Below are positions 53,016-63,685 of a stretch of 64,000 nt of DNA, piece after piece. The notes below the pieces were generated by a model. The model had not been told where the DNA came from, searched no databases, and saw only the letters and a program-made list of their open reading frames with translations. Numbering within the stretch: position 1 is the first letter of the stretch; the number at the start of each line of letters is the position of its first letter. The stretch lies in the NCBI RefSeq assembly GCF_030445035.2, contig NC_080680.1, forward strand, positions 99,763,157-99,827,156. Direction: 5' to 3'. Made by a program: the position numbers and the translations under genes. Source of the stretch: Dasypus novemcinctus (lineage: Eukaryota; Chordata; Mammalia; Cingulata; Dasypodidae).

Positions 53016-53694
53016 TTAAAGAAAAAAGTGAATGTTATCAATTGCTATCACCCATTCCTCTCACCAGCAATTCTATCTTCCCATAGACATGGGATTCTGA
53101 TTGATAGAAGAGGACAGTGCTTTGCCCAGCCAGAGGGAGACATGGGACAACCTGGTGCCTGAAACCTATGCCTTTCTCTGTCCCACCACCTATAGAAGAG
53201 CCAAGTTCTGGAAGGAAGTGGGGCTTTGTCCTCCCAGCCTCCAGGACTCAGCATGCCCCAGAGGTTATCAATGTTGGCTTAGAAGAAAAGACCTGCAACT
53301 GCAGACAAGGGAGGCAGGCAGGCTGTCCCTTCAAAGCTTTTCCTTTTTGCTTTTTTCACTTTTTAATTTCATTTTTTTCTTTATCCAAAGGCTGCAGAGC
53401 TGAAATAATTTATTTTGGATTTGAATAGGATGCGATAAGATGAAGAAGGGGCAGCCGGGGTGGACATGGCAGAAGCATTAGGTTTTAAATTAGTCATTTG
53501 ATGCTGGTTTGGGGACCAGGGCAAGGGCCCTGGCTGGCACAGAGGCGCCTGAGTCCTGTGGCTAACTGCAGGGTGGACCGGGCGGAAGGGGACGGATGGT
53601 GCCACAGGAACTGCTGCAGTGGATCTGCAGTCATGCCTTCTGGGGCCGCTTCCTAATCTCACTTTAGGATTGTCACAGGCCTCCTCGTCCACCC

Positions 53695-53904
53695 CCTGCC
53701 TCCATTTACAAGTTCTGTGACCTTTGGCAAGTCACTCATTTCTCAGAGTCTCAGGCTTCTCATGCATAAAATGGGGATCACAATAGCTCCTCTAAGACAG
53801 GGGTCAGCAAACTTTTTCTGTAAAGGACCAAATAGTAAATATTTTAGGCTTTGAGCGTCAGACATTCCCCTCTGTAATAACAGCTTCAGTGTAGACAATA
53901 TGTA

Positions 53905-53935
<31 letters not shown>

Positions 53936-54100
53936 GAAAAAGGGCATTGTAGCAGTATTTTAAAAAAACACTGCAAAAATGTTATTTACAACAACAGGCA
54001 GCAGGCAGCATTTGGCCCACGGGCTGCAGTTTTCCGACTCTTGTTCTAACATCAGTGGGAAAGCTCAGTGGGATCGCATGTGTGAAGCTTCAGTCTGTTG
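53695..54100 (+). repeat. MIR SINE split by a MER5A-like element
   Basis: 'gttctgtgacctttggcaag' and 'gcataaaatggggatcacaa' precede the transposon. 'gggatcgcatgtgtgaagct' after it (54071-54090) fits the MIR tail. Confidence 0.75.
53798..54043 (+). mobile_element. MER5A-like non-autonomous hAT-Charlie transposon
   Basis: Starts 'caggggtcagcaaacttttt', continues 'gtaaaggaccaaatagtaaa', 'tattttaggctttgagcg' and ends 'ggcccacgggctgcagtttt' then 'ccgactcttg'. The flanking 8-mers ctctaaga (53790-53797) and ttctaaca (54044-54051) match at six positions, as for an aged hAT duplication. An A-rich expansion (53903-53941) sits inside. No transposase. Confidence 0.92.
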
Positions 54101-54164
54101 CCTGCCCTGTAATTGGTTTCCAGAAGCTACCTTTCATCTTAATATCGGCCTCCTCAGATCAAAC

Positions 54165-55795
54165 TCGATGTAGTACCTGAACTGACCTTTCTAAGTCCCA
54201 GCTGGGATCAGGTCACTCATCTGCTTAGAAACCCTCAGTGGCTCCTTGCTGCTCTCAGGATGAAGCACAAATGCCTTGCCTTGGCATTCGAGGCCCTTCC
54301 AAATCACTCACCGGTTCCACAGTCAGCCCTGAGCAGTTGTACCCTCCAGACTAACCACATCCCTTTACCCACTCGGGAGTTTTTGGGGTGGGGGGTAAGC
54401 CCAAAGCTCTCATGTTTCTGGTCCTTTGCATTTGGTGCTTTGTTGCTTTTTCTCCATCCACTCTGTGGGCTTCTGCCAATCCCTTAAAACTCAACTCAAA
54501 AGGCCACTTAGGCGGCAGGAGGAGCGGCAGCAGCCAGCAGTCCCGCTTCGTGAAGGCTCTTGGCACTCCATGTTCCGCAGCACCGCCAAGATGCCCAAGA
54601 GGAAGGCCAGCTTGGCCCAGGTGGCAGGAAGGAGGAGCCCAAGGGCAGGTCGGTGAGGCTGTCCACTAAACCCGTTCCTGTGCATGTGGAAGCAAAGCCC
54701 AAAAGGCAGCAGGAAAGGATGAACCTTCGGACAAAAAGGTGCAACCAAAAGCAAAAAGGGGAGCAAAGGGGAAACAAGCTGAAGTGGCTAATCAAGAACT
54801 AAAGAAGATTTACCTGCAGAAAGTAGAGAAACTAAAAATGAGAAGAGCCCTGCCTCTGAGGAAGCAGGAGAGAAAGAAACCAAGTCTGGTTAATACCATA
54901 TTCCATGTCTTCTCAGTGGTCCGTGTTTCTCCCTTCTTGTGCAATGCAGAGGAATGTTTTTTATCAGCTATTTTGTAAGTGCAACTGTTTTAGTAGCTCT
55001 AGAAGAAACATTTTTAAGAAGGAGATTGGAATCCCACCTCATTCCATTTTTTAAGGTATAAATGCCTTTTTTTTTTTTTTAAAGAGGGGAAATCATTTGC
55101 TGGTTGTTTATTTTTTTGGTACAAGCAGAAAATAGTAGGATATTGAATTATGGGAGGCTTTGTCTTGGGTGTCAACATTCCATTGGGTGGGGCTGACAAT
55201 TTTTATACCCTATAATATAAGACATACCAAATGGTGGCTTGGAACCACAGCCATGCATTTATTATGTGTTGAACATTTTGAATTACTTCTATTCCCATGT
55301 TTTTTAAATAGAATTGCTTCTTAAAACCACTCCTGATCTTGGCTGTCCCTATCAGAACTCTGTAACATCCTTGGTCATGGTCATCCAGTTTTTCTAATAA
55401 CTTTGTTATGTTCTGTAAAAGATTGGAAATGTGAGTATGTAGTATGTATGGTATTAAATTGTGAGCTAGTGGGACTTAAAGATGTAACAGCTTATCAACA
55501 TTTGAAGATATTGGTACTTGATATCCTCTTAAGGAAAACTAGTCTCCAAATTTTAAGCTGGAAAGTCACTGGAATAACTTCAGAAAAATAACTACATGGC
55601 TTTTTAGGTTTTCGGTGTGTACATTAAGAATTGTGTACAAGTTGTTCATAACATCTGTGCTGATCTTCAAAACAACTGATAAAATCTCAATTATGAAAGA
55701 AAAAAAATACATAAAAGGAAATGGCCTCTTAACCTTGACTTTTTCCCCTGACCTCCAGGCAGAATTGACTTCCACCTCTGTGTATGACGGGGGAT
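54165..55795 (+). repeat. L2 LINE 3' end split by the HMGN1 retrocopy
   Basis: Left part: 'gggatcaggtcactcatctg', 'cttagaaaccctcagtggct', 'ggcattcgaggcccttccaa' and 'ttaaaactcaactcaaaagg'. Right part from 55719: 'aaatggcctcttaaccttga' and 'ctgacctccaggcagaattg'. The halves join into one L2 once the pseudogene is removed. Confidence 0.85.
54511..55708 (+). pseudogene. HMGN1: Processed pseudogene of HMGN1
   Basis: The parent encodes high mobility group nucleosome-binding protein 1, a chromatin architectural protein. The relic retains the GC-rich 5' UTR (54511-54590, ggcggcaggaggagcggcag), the start at 54591 (MPKRK), the nucleosome-binding core in a shifted frame (GRSVRLSTKP), a 'KRGAKGKQAEVANQE' stretch in a third frame at about 54752-54800, and a coding length of about 300 bases to a taa at 54891. 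The 3' UTR follows, ending in ataaaatctcaattatg and A-rich sequence (to 55718). There are no introns. A 13-base duplication encloses it: aaaaggccactta (54498-54510) and aaatggcctctta (55719-55731), 11 of 13 matching. At least two frameshifts and an early stop make it non-coding. Confidence 0.92.
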
Positions 55796-55799
55796 CCCA

Positions 55800-56135
55800 G
55801 GTGAGAGTTACGTTTTGTTCAGGTTCAGACCGAGGAGAAATTGGGGAGCAGCAGGTCCTCAGGTTGAGCCCTGAGTGGCTTCATTGAGAACATGAGAACA
55901 GAGAACGAAGCAGGAGAGAAAGTCATGGGCTCAAGCATGACTGTGTTCCTCTCCACCACCCAGAGGCCACTTCCTAGGAGCTTTTTCCTGCCTTGGCCTC
56001 GGAGAGGATTGCCACAGAAGATTACTTTCCTGTTCTGCAGAGGGGAGGTGGTGGATTGTGTGGGGGACAGAGAAAGGACTGTGCTGACAGAGCAAACTTT
56101 ATTGTTGGTTATTATTTTTAAAGTTGCGTGCTCTG
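55800..56135. other. Noncoding stretch, no gene recognised
   Basis: Nothing beyond ordinary decayed DNA is visible. The + strand frames at 55615-55887 and 55892-56176 lack a family pattern. Confidence 0.35.
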
Positions 56136-56139
56136 GGGT

Positions 56140-56235
56140 GAATCGCTTTATCTCAACAAATCTTTCTTACCTCTAAAAGAGGCAAATGCCTGCTTTCCAA
56201 AATTGTTGAGAAGATAATAGAAATAATAATTATAG
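56140..56235 (+). repeat. MIR SINE fragment
   Basis: 'gaatcgctttatctcaacaa', 'cttacctctaaaagaggcaa' and 'gttgagaagataatagaaat' fit a diverged sense MIR. Confidence 0.5.
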
Positions 56236-56239
56236 TAGT

Positions 56240-56450
56240 GGTGGCAAACATTTCTTGAGTCCTTACCATGAGCCAGGCGCTGTTCCAGGCACTTTAGTCC
56301 TTAACTCTTTTAAACTTCACAGTGACCTTTGAGGTAAGTACTGTTTTTATCTCCAGCTTTCGATGAGGAAACTGAGATACAGAGGGATCCCGAGCAAGTA
56401 GCCCAGCCAGGTGATCAGACTCCAGAGTCCATGCTCTGTCAAGCCACTCA
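56240..56450 (-). repeat. MIR SINE, antisense
   Basis: 'ttaccatgagccaggcgctg', 'tttgaggtaagtactgtttt', 'gatgaggaaactgagataca' and 'agactccagagtccatgctc' are in order. Confidence 0.9.
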
Positions 56451-56474
56451 GTGGATGAGATGAGACAGTCTGGG

Positions 56475-56520
56475 TGTCATGCCCAGCACATAGTAGGTGC
56501 TCAAGAAATGTCAGGTCCTT
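56475..56520 (+). repeat. L2/MIR terminus fragment
   Basis: 'gcccagcacatagtaggtgc' followed by 'tcaagaaatgtc'. Only the terminal bases are preserved. Confidence 0.6.
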
Positions 56521-56529
56521 CCTGCCTTT

Positions 56530-57010
56530 TGCCAAGATGTCTAGGGCCAGATCTGAGGGCTGGATTTGGTACGTGTGGGACTGGGCCTGGTCTCTGTAGT
56601 TCCTCATTTCATCTCCATCTTCTTTCCAGGGAAGTACTGAGCATCTGGCTGTGTCGTGCATGGGGCTGAGGTGGGGGCATGTGGGGGAGGGTGTTCAGTG
56701 CCTTGTTCAATCTCACCTGCACCCATTAACCAGATGGAACTTGGAAATGAGTCTGAGAGAGCAGTGGGGGCAACTTGGGAAGGAAATAAACACCTGGTGA
56801 GAAAGATCTCTATTTTCTCTTTAGAGCCCATTAAGTTTATGGAAACTCATGAACTCAGTGCAAACCTAATTAAGCTCAAATAGGGATGCCTAAGTGAAGG
56901 GAACGAGTGCAGGGAGGGCAAGGATAGCAAGCTCCAGAACAAAGCGAGCTTTCATAGAAAGGGACTGGGCCTCTACAAAAGTGGAAACAAGGTCCTTGAC
57001 CATCTGGGCC
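56530..57010. other. Noncoding stretch, no gene recognised
   Basis: 56800-56885 ('tagagcccattaagtttatg', 'cctaattaagctcaaatag') has unique-DNA texture. The rest is unremarkable. Confidence 0.3.
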
Positions 57011-57020
57011 CATCATCTTT

Positions 57021-57215
57021 TTTTTCCCCCCTATCTGGTTGCGTTATCATCTTTTTGGTGCATCACTTTGCCACGCGGGGGCCTGCGCCTCTGCATGGCA
57101 CAAGTCTGGGATGCCTTTTTTCTTTTTTTACCAGGAGGTCCCCGGGGATTTCGAACCTGGGTCCTCCATATTGTAAAAGGGAGCTCAATTACTTGAGCCA
57201 CAGCCACTTCCCCCA
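57021..57215 (-). mobile_element. Short DAS SINE, antisense, monomeric
   Basis: On the minus strand the head reads 'gaagtggctgtggctcaagt', then 'ggacccaggttcgaaatccc' (B box with GGTTCGAA, close to a tRNA). The T-rich left edge is the tail complement. The flanking direct repeat is atcatcttt (57012-57020 and 57216-57224). It lacks the long body of the copies at 1391 and 26054 and so belongs to the shorter DAS type. Confidence 0.85.
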
Positions 57216-57259
57216 ATCATCTTTAATTCCCTGTTGACCCCAGTAGGTGTGAAAGATAG

Positions 57260-57485
57260 TGGGACATAATGGAAAGACCACAGGGTTTCTTTTCTGACCA
57301 ATCCCAGTTTGAATCCTGGCCCTTCCATTCCTTAAACTGGTGGCTTATTTGACTGATTCTTGATTTCTCATCTGTGAAATGGCAATATCTACCTTGGAGG
57401 GTTTTTGTGCAGCTGACATGAAATTCTGGGCACTGAGTGTCTGGTGCTAGGCTTGGCACACTGTGGATGCTCAGGAAACGTGATG
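57260..57485 (+). repeat. MIR SINE, near full length
   Basis: 'cataatggaaagaccacagg', 'ccagtttgaatcctggccct', 'tgatttctcatctgtgaaat' and 'ctaggcttggcacactgtgg' are in order. Confidence 0.9.
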
Positions 57486-57544
57486 GTTGATGTGTCCCTC
57501 TGACCCTGATGGGAGAGGAAGGTTCCTTCCTGTCCTCACCCTCA

Positions 57545-58017
57545 CATCTCAGTCAGCCGTTCCTCTGCCTATTCTCTGCACTGTGGACACAGATTGCATT
57601 AACGGTCCCCATTCTTCCTTCCTTGTGCTCTATCACTTTGCAAGGTTCTCCCACTCTGACTTTGGACTTGGCCATGCTGCTTCTGATGGCCAATGAAATG
57701 TTAGTGAATGTGACAGAAACAGAGTTTTGGAAAAACACGTGCAAATTGAGGGCTTGTTCTTAAGTCTTCTTTCTCTGTCCTCCACATGAGACTCTTCCCA
57801 GACAATCCCGCTGCAGGATGAGCAGCATGTGGAAAAGAGCTGAGCCATGCCAGTCTTCCTGTTTGAGGTCATCCTAGACCATCTGACTCCAAGAGCCATG
57901 AAAGAAAGAGTAAGGCCGGCTTTTATATGAGCAAAGAGAAATGCTTACTGTTATTAAGCCACAGATTGTTGGAGCACTTTGTTACACAGCACTTATTGTG
58001 GCATAACTAACTGATAT
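57545..58017 (+). mobile_element. LTR of MaLR/MLT1 type, sense
   Basis: Ends 'ttattaagccacagattgtt', 'ggagcactttgttacacagc' and 'taactaactgatata', the sense form of the ends seen in antisense at 3236 and 33735. 'gcagcatgtggaaaagagct' and 'gaggtcatcctagaccatct' match its body. Solo LTR. Confidence 0.7.
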
Positions 58018-58029
58018 ACTACTCATCCA

Positions 58030-58305
58030 AGTTCTAGCTATCTTTCAAAGCTCAGTTCAAATTCCCCCTCCCCCCTGGAAGCATTCCCAGGGATAACACC
58101 AGGAATTGAACTCTCCCTCCTCAAACTCTTAAGGGACATATTCTATTTGCTACACACTGAAGCATTTGCTATCCCTGGGTGGTCTGCAGGCTTTTGTAAG
58201 GTTGGCAATAGGGTCTGACTAGCTTCTGTGGTCTCAGTGCCTAAAACTGGGTTTGACCCAGAGTAAGGGCTGAAAAAATCTTTAATTAAATTAATGGATG
58301 AGTAT
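58030..58305 (+). repeat. L2 LINE 3' end
   Basis: 'ctttcaaagctcagttcaaa', 'agtgcctaaaactgggtttg' and 'acccagagtaagggctgaaa' mark a worn L2 terminus. Confidence 0.75.
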
Positions 58306-58534
58306 GTTCCACAAATATGAGTGAATGAACTCATGAATGCATGCTGGGGTCGTCTTTGGCAAATTCTCCCCTGACAAGGTGACTGGTAAAGGGTAGAGTT
58401 TGGGTCTTGTATTTCTTTTTAGTTTCCCTAGAGCAGCTACCAGTAGGAACCCCATAGGGTAGGCAGAGCTCTTCATGGTGCATCACTGGATGGGAAGGGA
58501 ATGCTGGCTCAATGAGGCAGTTACATCAGCAGCT

Positions 58535-58745
58535 CCTGTTTGTGGAACTATTACCATATGCCAGGCTGACTGCTTCATATGGATTATCTCACCAATGGGA
58601 GCATCACTCCAGTGAGACTGGGACTGTCATCACACCCATTTCACAGGACAGGAAATGGAAACTCAGGACAATAATTTGCCCAAGGAGATGTGGCAAACCC
58701 CTGGCAGAGGCAAGGTTTGAATTGAGGTTGCTGGACTGTGGAGCC
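58535..58745 (-). repeat. MIR SINE, antisense
   Basis: 'actattaccatatgccaggc', 'cacccatttcacaggacagg' and 'aaatggaaactcaggacaat' mark it. Confidence 0.8.
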
Positions 58746-58759
58746 TGTGGTGGTTATAG

Positions 58760-59430
58760 TTCTTGACCTTTCATTCCTTATAGCAGTAGAGAATAGAATT
58801 GGCAAGAGTGGATAGAATTTGAATGGAAGCAGATTTCAGCTCAATACAGAAAACATTCTAGTAGTCACACAGATTGCAACCATCTTCTTCATCATGCTAC
58901 TGCTGGAGCGCGTAACAGGAATTCTCAGCAGGTTAGGGAGAAAGCTTCTGCCCTGTTTTTAGCTCTTGCAGGCTCCATGCCTTAGGAGGTGAGATGGTAA
59001 GAGACTGACATCTCTTGGTTCCTGAAGGCCATGTAGAATAAGGGGTCGCATGCCACTTGCTCACATGGCATCACAGTCCTGTGTTCCTGGGCTCTCTGAG
59101 CCCCAGAAGGGTGTGGGGCAACCAGGAAATCCAAGGGGCTGGGTGGGTGAGAGGGTGCTCTGCAGACTCAAGTCTCACTATAAGCTGGTTCTAGATTCTG
59201 GAAGGCCTAGAAAACTCATTCTGGTCTCATGTCCAAGTTGCCTGCTCCAGCTTTACTAGCAAATAAGGCTGCTCCCTTGGTGGCACATGTGTCTATTTCA
59301 TAATTGATTCAAAATAGGAGGGGAGGAGGGACATCGTTACTTTCCACCCTCAAGGTCCCAAAGAAAGAACTTCGGTGGAAAGAGATCGTGAGCTCACTGT
59401 CTAGAGATGTGCAAGTAGAGGATGAATGGC
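58760..59430. other. Noncoding stretch, no gene recognised
   Basis: No repeat or exon is recognisable. The + strand frame at 59050-59259 has no domain. Confidence 0.35.
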
Positions 59431-59439
59431 AGTATATTG

Positions 59440-59710
59440 CCTTTTATTGAAGATGGATTCAATGGCTTTGAATTTTCCTAAAATTCTATGATTTTTCTTT
59501 CAGACCACCAATAGAAAAATTTTAGATAGTACACTGTATTAAAACTGGCACAAATTAAGTAGTGGTTTTGGTCCAAGAATGATTTTCATGATTATATATA
59601 CCCTGCAGCCCACATATCATAATAAATAGCACATCAGTAGTTTTCTTCCTTCTGGTTCCGGCAGGACCATTATCAAGAGAAGAAAGGCTCTAATGACAAT
59701 TTCCCGCATC
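59440..59710. other. Unique AT-rich block, candidate conserved noncoding element
   Basis: 'gccttttattgaagatggat', 'caatggctttgaattttcct' and 'cacatatcataataaatagc' in repeat-free DNA. Confidence 0.35.
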
Positions 59711-60034
59711 TCTTTAAAAAAGGCCTTTCATGTCTGGCCTCAAAGCAGATGGGAGGAGGCAGGCCTGGCTGTGGATCTTTGTGTGGTTGTCCCCGTGTGT
59801 GCTGCCCAGCATCTCAGCTCTGTGTGGTCCAAGGCTGGAAAAATGCCTTTTCTGCCACACACATTGGCGGGAAGGTGGCAGAGGAGATCTTACAAAGATA
59901 AAAGACAAGTAAGAGAGAGATGCGTGTCAAATCACAATGACATGGGTCCCCTGGGTGTTGGCAAGAAGGAGGCCCCAGGCCACTGATGCTCCCTGGGGAC
60001 AGATAAGGAAGGCACAGCTCTACATCCAGGAAAA

Positions 60035-60232
60035 GCACTGAGCACTTACTGGATGCTTGGCCCTTTAAATACATGGCCGTATTCATTCTCTCTGCAACCC
60101 ATTTTACAGATAGACTAGGTGAGACTCCATCCACCAGGGGCAAGATGAAATGACATGCCACAGGTCGCACAACAAAGAAATATCAGAGTTGGATTTTGAA
60201 CTCAAGCTTATGAGGTGCTAAAACCAGTTTTC
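60035..60232 (-). repeat. MIR SINE, antisense
   Basis: 'actgagcacttactggatgc', 'cccattttacagatagacta' and 'gttggattttgaactcaagc' mark it. Confidence 0.8.
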
Positions 60233-60299
60233 TTTTACTAAGTCAGGCTTGATGTGGGGACACAAATCCAAAGAAAATGGTTCTTCTATCTTTTATATC

Positions 60300-60765
60300 A
60301 GGGTAGGTTGAATAATTGACAAAGAAGTCCCAAAGAACCTGAGAATGTTACCTTATATGGAGGGAGGGATTTTGCAGATGTAATCATGTTAGATGGGGAG
60401 ATGATTCTGAATTATCCGGGTGGGCCCTCATTGTAATCACAAGGGCCCTTACAAGACAGAGGCAAGAAGGTCAAAGGCTAGAGAGAGTGAGGAGATGGCT
60501 GAAGTTGAGATTGGAGTGATGTGACCAGGAGCCAAGGAATGTCTCAGCCTCCAGAAGCTATAAGAGGCAAGGAACATGTTTCCCTCTGGAGCCTCCAGAA
60601 GGCCCCAGGCCTGAGGACACCTTATTTTACCCCATGTAAGACTCACTTTGGACTTCTGACCTCCAGAACTCTAGGAGAATAAATTCATGCAGTTTTTAAG
60701 CCACTGCGTTTGTTGCAATTTGCCACAGCCACAATGGAAATGAATACACACGCCATCTTTGGTAG
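60300..60765 (+). mobile_element. MLT1-type LTR, sense, near full length
   Basis: Clear LTR order: 'gtaggttgaataattgacaa', 'ttaccttatatggagggagg', 'ggtgggccctcattgtaatc', 'agggcccttacaagacagag', 'ggacttctgacctccagaac' and 'aagccactgcgtttgttgca'. The polyadenylation-like aataaa is at 60679-60684. It is a solo LTR of the ERVL-MaLR group. Confidence 0.88.
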
Positions 60766-60769
60766 GAGT

Positions 60770-61555
60770 TGCACCTTGATGGCCTCATTCTGGCTTCCTT
60801 TCCTAGTCACATGCAGTAGTTCACTCAGTGGTTCAGAAGAGACACCAGCATCATCAACAACGGCTGGGGCTCTTTTATCACAGAAAAGTTTAAAAAACCC
60901 TGGTCGAGGGCCCTACCAATTACATGGGCATAGACTGTGAGATCCAAACATCTTGATTCCTTTATGAGCCTATGGCAACAACAGGATCATATTAATGTGT
61001 ATATTCACATTTTCCTGATTGAGGCTTCCAGATCAAGTCTCTTCCTGGGCTTATCAATGCTCATAAAAACCTCACTTTTGTTTGTCTGCTCTGGTTTCCT
61101 CTACGAAGGTCCTCATGTCTATTCTTTATGCCCTCCTTGAGATTTCAGCTCCCTTGGGCACACCTGCCCTTATCTGCTGGCAGCCCTGAGTCCATAGAAT
61201 GGCCTAGGTCCATGGTAACCTTGGGAGGAGTTGCTTGAAGAAAGGTTCTCTCCCTGACTCTGTGCAATACACGGTGACTTGGGCTCCAACGCCACACTTC
61301 CAGGACCCTATGTCCCACATAGTCTTCCACCAACACACCTGCTTTGGCTTCTCTCCTAAGCCCTTGCTCCCCTGGTACCCCAAACCCATCCAGGCACTAG
61401 TGGGAAAGGAGGAAGAGGCCACCATTCCATAACCTCTATTGTTCCCATCTCCACAGCCTCCTCCCTGGACTCCAACTGGGGCAGTCAAAATGCATCAAGA
61501 ACAACAAAACCTCTAAGAGCCTGAGTTGAATCCCAAGGCAGAATCAACGGGATTT
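60770..61555. other. Noncoding stretch, no gene recognised
   Basis: Only a partial RFX-like word, GTCCATGGTAACC (61208-61220), stands out. The frames at 61145-61488 have no domain. Confidence 0.35.
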
Positions 61556-61559
61556 ATAA

Positions 61560-61685
61560 TGGAGTTAAATGTGGGGAGTTATGGAGAGGGAAGAAGTCAG
61601 AGCAATGCCCAGATTTCTTACCTGGGTCCCCATATGGATGTGGCTCAATTTATCGAGGAGGGGGAACACAGAAAAAAGGTTATTG
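61560..61685 (-). repeat. L2 LINE ORF2 fragment, antisense
   Basis: 'aagtcagagcaatgcccaga', 'tttcttacctgggtccccat' and 'ggctcaatttatcgagg' fit a short antisense L2 piece. Confidence 0.5.
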
Positions 61686-61919
61686 TGCAAATTACAAAAG
61701 TGCCAAGCAACCTCCTCTCCCAGCTAAGACCAGGGACTCTTCTTGACCTAGGAGTTTTAGCCTTGCCCCATTCTTCCATCCTTTTATAAGATTTATTAAG
61801 GTACTCATTTGTAGAATTCTCCACTCTTCCTGACAGCATCTGATCAGGGGACCCCTGCTTCCTTGAACCTTCCCTCAGTCACCTAACAGAGGTTAAAATC
61901 CTATAAGAAGTCATTCTCT

Positions 61920-62313
61920 TTTTTTTTAATAATTATTTTTTAAAAGATTTATTTATTTATTCCTCCTCCCCCCCATTGTTTATGCTCATTGTCTGCTTTC
62001 TCTATCTGTTCATGGTGTGCTCATCTTCTTTTTAGGTGGCACTGGGAACCAAACCAGGGACCTCCTATATGGAAGGGAAATGCCCAATCTCTTCAGCCAC
62101 CTCCGCTCCCTGCTTGTTTTGGCTACCATTGTGTTTCTTTGTTGTGTCTCTTTGTTGTGTCATCGCATTGCATCATCTTGTTGTGTCAGCTTGCCATGCC
62201 AGCCCATAGTGTTGGCTCGCTGTCTTGCGTGTCTTCTTTAGGAGGCACTGGGAAATGAACCTGGGATCTCCCATGTGGTCACTGCTTGAGCCACGTGAGG
62301 TGCCTCATGGTAG
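61920..62313 (-). mobile_element. Dimeric DAS SINE, antisense
   Basis: Minus-strand heads at about 62300-62240 ('acgtggctcaagcagtgacc', 'gatcccaggttcatttccc') and 62110-62030 ('cggaggtggctgaagagatt', 'aggtccctggtttggttccc'). The tail complement is T-rich (61920-61962, with tttatttattta). Direct repeats are imperfect: cattctc at 61912-61918 and 62315-62321. The + strand frames at 61989-62258 are artefacts. Confidence 0.8.
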
Positions 62314-62329
62314 GCATTCTCCCTTGATG

Positions 62330-62685
62330 CAGTGAATAATGAAGTTTGTCCACAGATGTGTTACTGACTGGTGACCTTTTGGCTGGAACTGAAACAACAC
62401 CAGCTATTGAGGGACGGCAGTAAACTGCATCTCAAGGCAGCTCGACATCTCTTTCCCAGTGAGTTCCTGTTGGCCCTGTCTTTGGGGCTTACCAGAACAA
62501 TCCTTTTAGTCTTTCAGAGATTTGAAGGCAGTGAAATTGCTTCCCATTACTTGGATCTTCTTCCTCAAACTTTCCCACTTCTACCTCCCATTAATTAATC
62601 ATAGAGTTTTATCTCACTCATTTCCCCTCGATCTGCTGGAATCTGAGATCTCTTAGGATAGTTTATATTTTTTCAAAATGGACTC
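62330..62685. other. Noncoding stretch, no gene recognised
   Basis: 'tcccattaattaatcataga' near 62587-62606 is the only notable word. No repeat recognised. Confidence 0.3.
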
Positions 62686-62689
62686 AGAT

Positions 62690-63031
62690 GTTTCCCTTTG
62701 CCCCATTCTGTGTGAACAAGCTTTGCTGTACACATTAGTAGAATAAGAAAAGCAAATCCTTTGTCCAAATGTATGTTAGAGTGTAGAAACAGCCAGAAAA
62801 GAGGCCTGTCTCCAAATTTCACCCCAGCAGCTCCGGCCACCCTGAGGATGCAGCTCACATCCCTGGACATGGATTGCCATTGATTCTTTCCTGAAGTCTG
62901 ACAGTTAAGTTCGGCTATTAAAAAAGAGGCTGCCATGTTGATGAATTATTTAAACCTTAGCGGCACCCAATTATGCAAATCCGATTATCTGTCTAAGGAC
63001 AGCTTGGCTTAGAACAGCTTGTAGTTGTGAT
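62690..63031. other. Unique block with octamer motif, candidate conserved noncoding element
   Basis: A POU octamer ATGCAAAT is at 62973-62980, inside 'cacccaattatgcaaatccg' and followed by 'attatctgtctaagg'. 'atgaattatttaaacc' lies just upstream. Repeat-free. Regulatory role is inference. Confidence 0.45.
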
Positions 63032-63060
63032 ACTTATTATTATTATTATTATTATTATTG
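63032..63060 (+). repeat. (TTA)n microsatellite
   Basis: About nine pure att units with no clear host element. Confidence 0.9.
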
Positions 63061-63214
63061 GCTGAAAAACTGACAAATTCTGTTGAAAGCAGAGTTTAAT
63101 TTCACCTGAGGACTGCTAAGAACAGAGCTACATTCTTGATTGGGGTGGGAGGTCCACTGGGTCTCCCATCGGAATGCTATCCTCCCTGCTGTTTCCACAT
63201 CATTTAGGCTCGGG

Positions 63215-63360
63215 AGGCGCCTTTGAGGTCAGTTGATTCAATTCCTTCCTATTGCAAAGGAGGAAACTAATTCCCAGAAAGAAAAATTGACATGCCCTGG
63301 CTACCCACGGGCTTTTGGTGGGGCAAAGTCTCGAGTTCTTGCTCCAAATCTAGGACATGC
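63215..63360 (-). repeat. MIR-class SINE, antisense
   Basis: 'gattcaattccttcctattg', 'caaaggaggaaactaattcc' and 'gtctcgagttcttgctccaa' fit an antisense MIR3-like copy. Confidence 0.6.
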
Positions 63361-63499
63361 TCTCCCTTGACTGTTCTGCCTCTGTGCTCTGAGGAAGTGG
63401 AACTAGGCTCAGTGCTTGGCAGGTTGTGGGCCCTTCAGCATTGTGTGTAGAGGTTAAATGAGTGAAAGAGCATCTTGGGGCAGCACAGAAGAGCAAAGA

Positions 63500-63640
63500 G
63501 CCCTTTATCCAGAGACCAGTTCCTGACTTGCTGTAGGATCTTGGCCAAGTTCCTTTTCCTTCCTTAGCTTCAGACCCAACTCTCCTAGGGAGAGAGAAGG
63601 GGCTGTATTTGAACTGGATTACCTCTAAGGACTCTTCTAA
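63500..63640 (+). repeat. MIR SINE fragment
   Basis: 'cctgacttgctgtaggatct', 'tggccaagttccttttcctt' and 'cttagcttcagacccaactc' mark the core. Confidence 0.65.
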
Positions 63641-63685
63641 TTCCCCCCATCTGGTCACTGATGGTTAGTCTAACTACCGCTCCCA

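Noticed and set aside
54388..54802. Several overlapping frames rich in lysine and arginine, suggesting a small chromatin protein gene
   Set aside because: They are three frames of one HMGN1 processed pseudogene with poly(A) and target site duplication.
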